Origin: Hysterium pulicare CBS 123377
Taxonomy: Eukaryota > Ascomycota > Dothideomycetes > Hysteriales > Hysteriaceae
Direction of reading: 5' to 3'
Assembly: GCA_000467715.1 (NCBI GenBank)
Contig: AJFK01000436.1
Span: 1 to 64,000, forward strand
DNA: 64,000 nt
Shown here: positions 47,747 to 57,656 of the stretch, piece by piece
How the letters are laid out: each line of letters starts with the position of its first letter
Numbering within the stretch: position 1 is the first letter of the stretch
The notes under the pieces: generated by a model
What the model saw: only the letters and a program-made list of their open reading frames with translations
What the model was told of the DNA's origin: nothing
Database searches by the model: none
Program-made: the position numbers and the translations under genes

Positions 47747-48751
47747 GACATTGCAATGGGGAGCTGGAGTGATCGCCAATGGTTATTTTGGAGCTTTCCT
47801 TTGCCTGGACCGATATGGGATGCGGATGATTTACACCTCCTCAACATGCATGGGTGATATGCAATCGACAGTGTGAACTACAATGCATCCCATTGTATAG
47901 TTCGATAGAGACATGATTTGTTCAATTAACTGTAATCTTCCATCCGGTGCGCTCCACTATCTAGTGCTTTGGTAATGGTAGGATGCCATCAACTTCACCT
48001 TCGATATGACGACTCATGAGCCTCTTATGCCTAGGCTTACCAAATTCTAGGAACGCTAAGAGGGTATTTCGAACTGATGTTAGTGGAAACAGTATATGCA
48101 CACTGCGCGGAATTTACTTCAGTCATTCTACACCTCAGCACCTAGCAGATACTAGCTTTATAGCTAGTCTCTAATCCATTATAAATAAGAAAAGAGTTTA
48201 ATTTAATATTTATTTTATATTTATTTTTCTTTTATACTCTAAACTAAACACACTTATAAAAGCTTGATTGTCCTCTACTTAACAAGCCCATCTACGATTA
48301 CCCACTGGCACCGAGCCGACATGGCATCTGTACTACCCTACATAGTTATTCCTAATCCCGCGGACAACCGTGCTTTCCAGACCGTAACCAAACGCATTCA
48401 TCTCTACCCCCTGCTCCTTGAAACTCGATAGTATGTTGAAGTTTCTATCCAACGCATGTTGAGATCTCACATTAGGTCACACTAGTTCGGTATTTGTACA
48501 CGCCACCAACAATACAAAAGCTTATTCTACACAGGTAAATATAAGCTCTCTTCTCTAAATCTATCTTCTATAGTTTCTAAAAAGTATAATAATTACTCTC
48601 TAAATCTATATACTTGTTTTCTCCACCTCTCTCAGCCTCTATCCAACACCTTCTGTCATATCCTCACGTCCTGAACCTATTTCAACGTCATCTTTGTTAA
48701 TTTCAGAAACAAACCCCAAAAGGAAACTTAACAAATGACTTTCAACGTCTG
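47747..48751. repeat. AT-rich intergenic tract, possible RIP-altered repeat remnant
   Basis: 1 kb between convergent genes. Within it, about 48165-48260 and 48535-48610 are extremely A/T-rich and TpA-rich (TAATTTAATATTTATTTTAT), unlike their surroundings. The 12-mer CTCTAAATCTAT occurs twice 40-50 bp apart. Similar words (TATACTCTA, CTATAGTTT) recur at about 57020-57090. This is what repeat-induced point mutation leaves of a transposon or duplicated segment; the original element cannot be identified. Confidence 0.4.
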
Positions 48752-49344
48752 TTACTCATGCCGACTAAGACCTCGATCAACAGCAGCCGTATCCAAATAC
48801 GCCCTCACCTGCGCAATCTTCCCCTCATCATAAAAACGCAAGAACCAAGCGTATTGCTGATGGTACGGGGCTCCATCTTTCCATTTCCCCTAACCCAAGA
48901 TAAATCAGCCATCTATCATCGCCATCAACTTCGTCTTCCTGCGGATACAGAATCGTTTTGAGCATAGGAGAACGTGAAGAAGAGTAAACGAGCAAAGATT
49001 TCCAACCAAAAAGAAGTGGAAGTTTCGAAGGTAGTGTCATGTTGGAGGTTAAGATTCATAAGTACCTCAAACTCCAACTCAACAGCAACCCACTCCCCTT
49101 CCCCACCTCCTTCTCCTCCAACAATATTCCTCAATCGAGGCGTAACAGGCTCTTTCATATTCCTATTCAATCTCTCCAATGTCGCGGTTTTGAATTCGTC
49201 GAGTGAATGATATGTCCCCGAGAGCACGGACGAACCGGTGACGGTCCAGTGCACGGTGGGCGAGATGTGAGACCAGAAGGTGGTGTAGTCGCCTGGCGTG
49301 AAGGATTGGAAGATGGAGTTGATATGGGAGGGGTTGGGGGCCAT
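48752..49344 (-). CDS. SnoaL/NTF2-like domain protein
   Basis: Two exons, 49344-49066 and 48889-48752 (417 nt, 138 aa), separated by a 176 nt intron (GTACTT...GGGTTAG, phase 0). Spliced sequence runs HINSIFQSFTPGDYTTFWSH, then VHWTVTGSSVLSGTYHSLDE, VAVELEFE-GKWKDGAPYHQQ, and FLRFYDEGKIAQVRAYLDTA. That is a complete SnoaL-type cone fold: helix, conserved W in the VHWTV strand, and the closing IAQVRAYLDT strand. Members bind or turn over small hydrophobic substrates; the specific activity cannot be told. ATG 49344 (MAPNPSHINS) was preferred over the one at 49458, whose first 38 residues precede the fold and look non-coding. Convergent with the ATPase inhibitor. Confidence 0.85.
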
Positions 49345-49845
49345 GGTTTTGAGGTTAAGGGGGTATTTTGGTAGGAGGCTGGTATGTGGGGGGTCAGAAA
49401 AGGATTTGTTATATAAACGTATACTAGCATGAGGGGGAAAAGGACATAGAAATATCATTATACTTAGGTTGAAGGAATAGGATGGAGGTCGGGGTTAGCG
49501 GTATGATATCACATCTTAACGCGGGGAAGAATTGGTTTTGCAAATGGTGTTTGGTAGCTTGATCGTAGAGTTCATGAAGGATCAGACGATGCCAGGGATC
49601 AAGAACCTTGGTTTGTAATCATGGATAGTGATATGAAAGTAGATTGACAGATGTTGGTAAATGAGAAGGGTGTACAGCAGGATATCCCGACCTAAGCATA
49701 GATACAATGTTTAAAGCTGCCTTACATCTAGGACCAGAGAAGAAGCCTCCTCGTGCGCACGCTCTTCAAATAACACCCTGAAAATGCTCCTCCAACGCCA
49801 AATCCATGCTTCCTGCGAAAACCCATCTTTCCCCAATCTCCTCCT
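49345..49845. other. Intergenic region
   Basis: 501 bp between two minus-strand genes: promoter of the SnoaL-like gene and 3' flank of the SNARE gene. No supported feature. Confidence 0.5.
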
Positions 49846-50748
49846 TCATTTCAGTATAATGATTAATAGCACCAAAATCACAATCAACACCAGGATTACC
49901 GTCAAACTCCAATTCTCCCTCGCCTTTCTACTTACCCTCTCCAAGCGTCCCCTCGCCCGTCGAAACTGTGCTGTATGCCGATCAACCCCCTCGTCCACAT
50001 CATCAAGCAGCAACACTTGTCCATCCAGCTCGTCTCCAATTTGCATGCTTAACTCCCTCTGCCGTCCAATACTCTCGCCCAGCCGATCTAACTGGTCGTC
50101 CTGCTGTTCCAACACCTGTTTATGATAAGCGTGGATCTGTTGATTGTCTAAGTCGCTCTGATCGGGTGGGCCAGCGTCGGCAGGGTCGTCGCGGTAGGGA
50201 AATAGTGCTGCACGGTTGGGATCTTCTCCGGCTTGAGCCTCGACATCTGTGAAGCGTACGGATTTTCCGATTTGGCGGGCTTTGGGAGAGGGTTTTCGTT
50301 GGGCGGCGGTGAAGTCGGAGGAAAGTGAGGGGTTGTTGGGGGAGGTTAGAGTTGGAGATGTGGTTGTGCCGTCGGAGGTGAATTGTGTGGTCAGGTCTGT
50401 GAGTTGGGTGCGTAGACGGGGGAGTTGGGAGGAGATGGAGCTGGAGGTACTGTTAGCTGGGTTTCTGGATATCGAAGGTTGCTTCCTTCGAAGCTCCATC
50501 TAGGTTTGTCAAGGGTGTTATAGGTGGAAATAACGTAATAAGAAAAGTGAAACGTACTCGTCTGGTGATTCCTCGACTTGAGCCTCGAGGGCTTCAATGC
50601 CCGAGCGAAGGGAGTCGAGGGATCGGGATATCTGGCCATCCTGCGAGTTGGGCGACAGGTTGAGTGAAATGGCTCTCTGTCTTTCTAGCAAGGACAGCTT
50701 TATGTGATCCGCGAGGAGGTAGAGTTGAGGCGGATTAGTAGTCGACAT
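49846..50748 (-). CDS. syn8: Qc-SNARE, Syn8/syntaxin-8-like, tail-anchored
   Basis: Exon 1 is 50748-50558, starting MSTTNPPQLYLLADHIKLSL. Exon 2 ends at 49846. The donor GTACGT follows 50558 in phase 2. Two in-frame acceptors 9 nt apart are possible, giving exon 2 from 50449 (264 aa) or 50440 (261 aa). Residues 1-65 form the N-terminal helices (LLERQRAISLNLSPNSQDG). A disordered linker has SVRFTD and NRAALFPYRDDP. The SNARE motif runs from HKQVLEQQDDQLDRLGESIG through IGDELDGQ, with the zero-layer Gln, to RKARENW. It is followed by a single C-terminal membrane anchor (LTVILVLIVILVLLIIILK). Syn8-type Qc-SNAREs act in endosome fusion. The frame starting at ATG 50499 alone would lack the N-terminal domain. 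Confidence 0.88.
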
Positions 50749-51183
50749 GATTGCTTCAGCGTCTATTGGACGTGTAGAGTGAGGCAGAGTTGACGTTCGG
50801 TCCTAATACGTTGGCAAAGAGCCGGAAACGGATGCAAAGGAAACGGTTTAGGCAAGAACAGAGTATAGAGGTTAAACGGGCACAATATAGTCAGTGAAGA
50901 GAAGATCTAGAAAGTGAATGTACACAGTACTTGGCAGTATCCTGCACGACGCACGGAAGTGTAAGAAGGCTAGAGGGCGACTCGTGATTTGGCTTGGCGG
51001 CGGATGATATCCGACAGGGATGCGGGAGGTGCTTGCCATTGCCCGATGGATGTTGCTTGCTACCTTCCCCGTTGCCCTGTTACATTGTCACAACTTAACA
51101 ACAATCCGCTCCTTGCTCTTCCCTCACCGCATTCGAGGAAGCACCCGCCTGATTATGCAATCCTCCACCCTTTTTTTCTTTCC
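50749..51183. other. Divergent promoter region of SNARE and RING genes
   Basis: About 435 bp between the SNARE start codon and the TATA box of the RING gene. The right half is C/T-rich. No gene seen. Confidence 0.5.
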
Positions 51184-51189
51184 TATATA
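51184..51189 (+). promoter_or_regulatory. TATA-like element of the RING gene
   Basis: TATATA within TTTCTTTCCTATATAGC, 48 nt before the ATG at 51237 and preceded by a T-rich tract. The short distance to the ATG implies a very short leader, or that the true promoter lies further up. Confidence 0.35.
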
Positions 51190-51236
51190 GCTGCACCTCC
51201 ACTCATTCTTCCGTCGAGTGAGCCCCCTCTACCACA

Positions 51237-52918
51237 ATGCCCTCCCCGTCCCCAATCCCACCTCCGGCACTCCGTCGAAGCTCCAGGGCGTCAAGCAGGG
51301 CTGAATCTACGACTTTTCAGCCTCTGCCAGCAAGCACCGCGCCCCTTGCACTCAACACCCTCACGGTTACTTCATTTGCACCCTCAGACTTTGTGGTAGG
51401 GGGCCCTCCATCTTCACCGTCTCCTTTAGCGCTTAGAGCGTCCAACTCACCCGCTTCGAAGCGTCGAAAGAGCCGTCTCATCAAGATTCCGGCTGACGTC
51501 CGCCTTTTGGAGTACGTCTCGAATCCAGACAGCAACCTGGTCTGTCTGATCTGCCATTCGCCCTTCGATCGACCCGTCAAGCTTGCCTGCGATCACTACT
51601 TCTGTGCCGACTGTTTCGAGCAAGCCGTTGCCGCTCAACAGGATCAGCAGAACAAGACGTGCCCGACATGTCGACGCCATATCGATCTCGACAATGAACC
51701 TCGTGCAGTCCCTAGAATATTGGAGAACATGCTCAATGAGCTAATTGTCAAATGTCCAAATACGAAAGATGGCTGCCCTTGGATAAACCAGCGGAGCAAC
51801 GTTCATGATCATGTGAACCTGTATTGTGATTACACCCAGGTGGAATGCCCTGATAGTGGTTGTCGCTTGCCCATCGCTCAAAAGGACTTTCACAAGGGAT
51901 GTCTCCACTTTACTGTCAGTTGCGAGCACTGTCACACTTCGATGATGAAGAGAGACATTGAGGTAAGTTTGTCAACGTCATATGATATCCCAATTAACGC
52001 CATGTTTGTTAGGAACACCAAAAGACAACTTGTGCGAATCGCTTGACAAACTGTCAATATTGCTCTGCCGAGATCCTCCGCATCGATTTGCAAGCTCATG
52101 TGAAGGACGTTTGTCCTAAATATGTCACACCGTGTCCTGGCTCTATCATCGGCTGTCCTTACTCTGCTGAACGTACCGATGTTGTCGAGCATTCTAAGGC
52201 TTGCCCAATGGCAACAATGTCGCCTTTCTTCCGAGAGCAGCAGTCCAGACTTGACCGATACGAAGCAAAACTGGAACCCCTTCAGCGAAAAGTGAGCATT
52301 CTCGAAGACGGGTTTTCTAACATCACCAACATGCTTTACCCCGCCAATTCGACCGATCCGTCGTCCTTTCCCGTCAACAACCCCCTGGATCCAAACAATC
52401 CAGACTCTTTCCCGCCTGCTCCTCTTATGATAGAAACGCCAGACTTCCGTCTACCACCAGCATCGTTTCCTCCACAGCCATCAGCCGACGCTCAAACCCC
52501 CGTCAACAATCCGTCACAGCCTCCCTTTGATTCCAACATCCACCATCTCCTTACCTTACATGACTCTCTCCGTGACGAAGTCTCTCGCGTCGCCAACGCT
52601 CTCACCGAGCTCGAAGGCCGCACGAGTATGCTCATTCTCAACGAAAGCCAGCGGGCCAAGGATGAAATGCTGCATGCGAACGCGGCTATCAATTCAATGC
52701 GCGTGCAACTTCATTGGCTAATGAGTGCGAGGTTGCAGCAGAATCGATCGGCTAGTAGTCCTACTGCGAACAGACCTGCCGGGGCGTCGAACGCTAGTGG
52801 CGCTGGAAGTCGTCCTGGTACGCAGGCTGGCAGTGCGAGTACAGCCAGCGCAGCACAGACAGGTCACTTACCCATGAGGAGGCTGAGCGATTCTAATAGG
52901 CAGGATACGAAGCTGTGA
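51237..52918 (+). CDS. RING and TRAF-type zinc-finger protein, probable E3 ubiquitin ligase
   Basis: Two exons, 51237-51962 and 52013-52918 (1632 nt, 543 aa). The intron (GTAAGT...ATTAACG...GTTAG) is phase 0 and joins KRDIE to EHQKTTCANRL. A C3HC4 RING spans residues 103-146: CLICHSPFDRPVKLACDHYF, then CADC and CPTCRR. It is followed by TRAF-type fingers (CPNTKDGCPWINQRSNVHDH, CDYTQVECPDSGC, CEHCHTSMMKRDIEEHQKTT, CQYCSAEILRIDLQAHV, CPGSIIGCPY) and a coiled coil (RLDRYEAKLEPLQRKVSILE). A Pro/Ser-rich linker leads to a second helix near 400-450 and a low-complexity tail. The layout is that of TRAF/RNF-like E3 ligases, where the coiled coil oligomerises the protein. Substrates are unknown. The first 80 residues are disordered and Ser/Pro-rich. 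Confidence 0.92.
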
Positions 52919-53706
52919 TGGATGAAGAGAAAAGTTTCACGCAGGAGATGGAGGGAGAATTTGACACTTACGAGTTTACGTTCGACACAAAAAGCATGAG
53001 AAGTTCGATGTCTGGTGGGATTCGACATCGACTGGGTCATCATGATTCAACGAAAATGGGGCTGTGGGTTTTAAAGTAAACGGTTAAAGGATGGCCACCT
53101 CCTCTGACCAACCAAAAAAGGAGGTGCGGGTGAACCGACTCAGGGCGTTTTTGGGCATCGTTCTGCGGCACGAAAAGGAGGCATGGACCCGGTATCGGTG
53201 TTGCATAGGATTTGATGGATCAGGAATACCCCATATTTGCATCACGGACCAGGCTCCATGTGAAAAGTTCTCAACGGATTATGAAAAGAAGCAAGCTACA
53301 TGACTGGGAAGGAGAGGAGTTTTACCTGACATGAGTATGAATTAACGATAGCATGATATCCAACGGCAGTCCTCAATGCGGCTGGTCGAAGAAAAGCTTA
53401 GAAAACCAATTCAATAGAATTTTACAATCATACACGTTGACTTAACTTAACGTTCCCTTTCTCCAAGGAAGATTCAGCCTCGCAGCATATTACCATTTGC
53501 AGGGTACGCGACATAGGAAACATGATGGCAAACTCGCTCTGCTGCCCAAAATAAGTAACTGTCAACAAGCCACAAGTTCAGCTGCACCGCCACAAAGGAC
53601 AACGTCACCTACCGACAAGTGGTTGCTTGCTGACGGCACCTACTACAAAAACTCGACATCCACCCTCATTTCCTTAGTCACGAACCCTTTCATACATATT
53701 TGCAGC
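52919..53706. other. Intergenic region, HET-C promoter
   Basis: 788 bp between the RING gene and HET-C, both on the plus strand. A 70-codon ATG frame at 53091-53303 (MATSSDQPKKEVRVNRLRAF...) has no motif and lies where the upstream gene's 3' UTR is expected; I do not call it. Confidence 0.45.
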
Positions 53707-56500
53707 ATGGGATCCTCTAAATACGTTTTCCTACTCTTCGTAGCTTTGCTCGTGCTTCTGCCGGGCAAAGCTGCTGCGTTTGGTGCTGGCAACATCGCAT
53801 CCATCTCTAAGGTCGAGGGCACTAATTGGCGTGTACGTTAAGCGCTCTGATATACTTTATGAAATCAGGCTAATCCTTCATTATAGCATGGGGATATCGA
53901 AGATATGCTGGCAACAGTTGCATGTCTTCGCGGTCATAAATGGAACTCCATGATGATCAAGCGAGTCTACTTTGGGAATTGGGTGAGAGAGATAGAGCTC
54001 CATGGTTGAACATCATTGACAATTAATGATAGCTCCGCGATTACTCTCAAGCCTTGGATGTCGGAACATTGAGTAAGTTTTTTTGAATCTCATGTATCAA
54101 CCCATGCTAACGCCACCTAAAGAGGGGGTGTAAGTTCATAATAAGCTTCAATAAAAGGATGGGAACTAAAACCGTCATCAAGTCAAGCGGACACCATCCG
54201 TATACTCGTTTGGATTCTCGCTTTCATGTCCTTTGGTTACGCGACCGGCGAGTTTGAGGTTACAGCTGAGAGACTTGGTGTCTACCGAGCGGAAGAACAT
54301 ATCGGTAAGTATCGATTATGGCCAAATGATACAGAGAGCTGACCCAGGAAACAGATAATCCGGTAGGATATTGTAATCTGGTTCTATGAGCATGCGCTAA
54401 CTTTAGATCTTAGAGAGATTATGCAGATAACGTAGATGCCAGGAAATATGATTCCAGGTTGCGTGGTCCTGTAGACCCTCGAGAATTGGAGGTTGATATG
54501 AACACTGGTAAGGAAATTCTGGTCGGTCTCTCTCCGCTGGCATACTAATAGGTATAGGCATGAAGAACTACATCGCTAATGAACAAGGAGGCTGGGCCAC
54601 CTCCACTGGCTATGTCAAGTTCTCCTTCGCCCGCAGTATCCATTATGGACGAATGTATACTCATGGTCCATCTGGCCAGAAAGGCAATGAGAAGGATCTC
54701 TGTGAAGCCTTACGATGCTTGGGACAAGGCCTTCATTGCCTGGAGGACTTCGGTGCGCATACCAATTACACCGAACTTGCCCTCCGCGAATTAGGATTTA
54801 CAAATGTCTTTCCTCACACTGGAACAAACACTCAAATCAACCTCCACGGAAAACATGTTTTCCCCTTGGTCACGGGAACATTCGGCGGTGTTGATTTCCT
54901 GCACTCGGTTTTGGGCGAAGCAAACGACCATATTTCGCAGTCCGAAGTCGATCAAATGAACACGGCCCTAGTAGATGCGATGACCAACAATACGAAGTCA
55001 GGCCCAGGTGGCGGAACGAGTTCATGCTCCGCCTTGACAGACGTTCTCTCCAAAGTTCCTGGAACTGGCGGATTGGTTCAGGAGGCATTTGCTCTGCAAG
55101 CATCATCGGATGCACAGGCAGCGGCTATTGCACAGACACGTGGATATGATGACGATCCATATAGCACTTCTCGGGCTCACAACCCGCAACAGCCAATGAC
55201 TTTTGATGCGCCCCCGGGGAGCGTGGGCGGACCCCCAGGCCCAAACATGCCAGGAACGAATATTGATCCATCAACTATCATCCCCAAGATTTATCCGATT
55301 CTCGAGTTTCGAGATAAAGTTGTCCGATCTATCTCAGCCATCATTTCCAAAATCCCTGGCCTTGAGAAGTTGATTGAGACGATTACCGAGCGAGTCACAC
55401 TTTTCGTGCTTTCACTCCTCGCACCTTTTATCAAACCCATCATTGATGCTGCCAACAAACAACTCAAGCTTGGTAGCTCCGCTGTAGTTGAGAGCTCAGG
55501 TCGACACCAGTTTGAGGTGTGGCAGGATCCCCACTGCACCGATCCAACTCATTCTCTCCTATCAAAAGATCACTTCTCCAATATACTGAACGAGCCAGCC
55601 GGAAAAGTCGCCACCGCGATCCTGCAGTATTGCGCTCCCCGTATTGTCTACGCCTGGGATCATCCCGACGTTCCCGTAGACCAAGTGCTCGATGACATCG
55701 TTCGTGTCTTCCACCACCCCGCTATTCGAGACCAGAGCTGCGAAGTCCACCGCAACATGTTTGATATCGTTAAGAGATGGGTCGATGGCCGTCCCGACCG
55801 CGGCCAAAGCTTAGATAACATTCTTAGCTCCGATAGTGTGCGTGCGGGCAAGAATCATAGCAATGCTAACGACCACACACATGGACAAGGCTCGCACGGC
55901 ATGCCAGGGATCGGTAATTTTGGAGGAGGAGGTGGTCACAGCGGTGGTCAACATGGCGGCCAACAGCAATCGCATAGCGGAGGAGGCCCGAGCATTCCGG
56001 GGCTGGGGAACCTGGGAAACATACTCCCCGGAAATCTTGGCAACAAAATATCCTCCTACACCACACCATTCAACCTGCTCAACCGTCCCCGAGACATCGA
56101 CGACTTCGGCCCGGCCCGAGAGCCTTCCCCCGGCCCAGGTCAAGGCCCAGACCCCTACGGCGCGCCCCAATGGGGATCGTTCCAACCGTACGAATCGCAG
56201 TATGCAGGCGGACAGCAGGGCCCAGGATACGACCCGTATGCCCATGGACAGTATACAGGTGGTCAGGGAGCCGAACCCGCATATACCATGCCCACAACGT
56301 ATCAGCAGGGTTATGATGCTCCATACGAACAGCCGCCGCAGGGAGGTGGATATGGTGGGACAACGGATTATCCGTATCCGGGGTATCAAGGGCCGCCGGG
56401 ACAACAGGGCGGATATGATCCTAATGCGCAACCGCCTCATGGGCAACAGGGTTATGGTGGGGGATATGGTGGTGGTGGGTATGGAGGAACGGGGTATTGA
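53707..56500 (+). CDS. het-c: HET-C family heterokaryon-incompatibility protein
   Basis: Eight exons: 53707-53832, 53887-53982, 54033-54072, 54123-54129, 54183-54304, 54355-54362, 54414-54507 and 54558-56500 (2436 nt, 811 aa). Exons 4 and 6 are 7 and 8 nt micro-exons that supply the conserved KGV (88-90) and DNP (131-133). A signal peptide (MGSSKYVFLLFVALLVLLPG) is followed by HGDIEDMLATVACLRGHKWN, FGNWLRDYSQALDVGTLKGV, a hydrophobic helix (TIRILVWILAFMSFGYATGE), and QGLHCLEDFGAHTNYTELAL. A further amphipathic/hydrophobic helix lies near VTLFVLSLLAPFIKPIID. The last ~180 residues are Gly/Gln/Pro/Tyr-rich with YGGG repeats. In Neurospora, het-c alleles trigger cell death on heterokaryon formation, with pin-c. 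Everything reads intact. In-frame ATG and signal peptide fix the start. Confidence 0.95.
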
Positions 56501-57656
56501 TTCATGAGTTCAATGGAGAGATGGTAGGTAAGCGGTCTTGATGGAATTGGCATTATGAGGAATTTGGGCAGGAAGGAGTTGGTCGGTTGATGGAGGATAT
56601 GGATAGAAGGATTCGATGCCCTTAGGCTGACGAAGAGTATAAGGTAACGGCCTTGGCCTATTGTTCTTGTTAACGACAATGTCAAACTGCTCTTATATTC
56701 AAAGACAGAGTCTGACTTCCTATCGAATTAAAATAAGGTCCTCCTAAAACAGTTTTAGGGGGACACCTCTCATGGGAAAGGCATTTATGAATCTTCGCCA
56801 AGCCCAAATACAATCCGTTAACCATCTGAAATATGATTCATGTTATTAGGCAAGCCTTAAATCTTCTGTTGCTCCTGTTACTAAGTGCTTAGAGCCATCT
56901 CTGCGACATGCGATATACAACTTAGACATTTGCATGCACTTACTATACGGAGCTCATTTTAGCTCTGCATAACCGACACAAAGCTACATAAACTACAGTC
57001 TATATTATTGGGTACCTCTCTTCTTATACTCTAGTATACTCTACTAGAATTTAATGCTAAAAATTTATTCTTTCAGCTATAGTTTTTTAAGAAGATTTAC
57101 TTTTCTTATCATTTAAGCTAAAAGTCTGGATTTATCTTACTCTAAAATGTCATAGAGCTGTATCCGCGCCGTGCTGCTTAGACATTTTAAGACGGTATAC
57201 AGAGTTTCGCGAATATGTGTCTGCAGTATAAAATCATCCCTATTCTAGGAATCTGGACTATACTTAAAGTCTAAGATTCTAGGTCTTTAGATAGACCTTC
57301 CTTTAAGATCGTTCCTTTCTATTATCCTCAGCCGTTATATGCCTATTATGCTTTGAACATGATCTTAGCTTGGAGAGCTGCTTGCTCTCTACATCGGCAA
57401 CTAACTTCTTCTCCAAAATTCCTTATCTGCTAGAATAGATATGTTAAACATACTAAGAATTGTTGTAACTATTATTCTAATGGGAGGAGTAAGGGTCTAG
57501 TATTTAACGCTCTTAACGTTTATCAAGTCAATATGTTGTACAAACAACAAGGGAATATAAGGCTACGTGCGCATACAGTTCAGCCTCTTAGCCCCGTTAC
57601 CACGAGCGAAAGCACCCTTTTGGAAATAGCCTAGAATCTAATAGAGTAGCAATGTT
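56501..57656. repeat. AT-rich convergent intergenic tract, possible RIP-altered remnant
   Basis: 1.16 kb between convergent genes. From about 56690 the sequence becomes A/T- and TpA-rich (for example TACTCTAGTATACTCTACTA near 57030) with stops in every frame, in contrast to the G+C-balanced genes on both sides. Words shared with the tract at 48165-48610 suggest the same kind of mutated repeat. No family can be named and no terminal repeats were found. Confidence 0.4.

Noticed and set aside
53091-53303. 70-codon ATG frame before HET-C
   Set aside because: No homology signal, no leader or promoter features, and it sits in expected 3' UTR.
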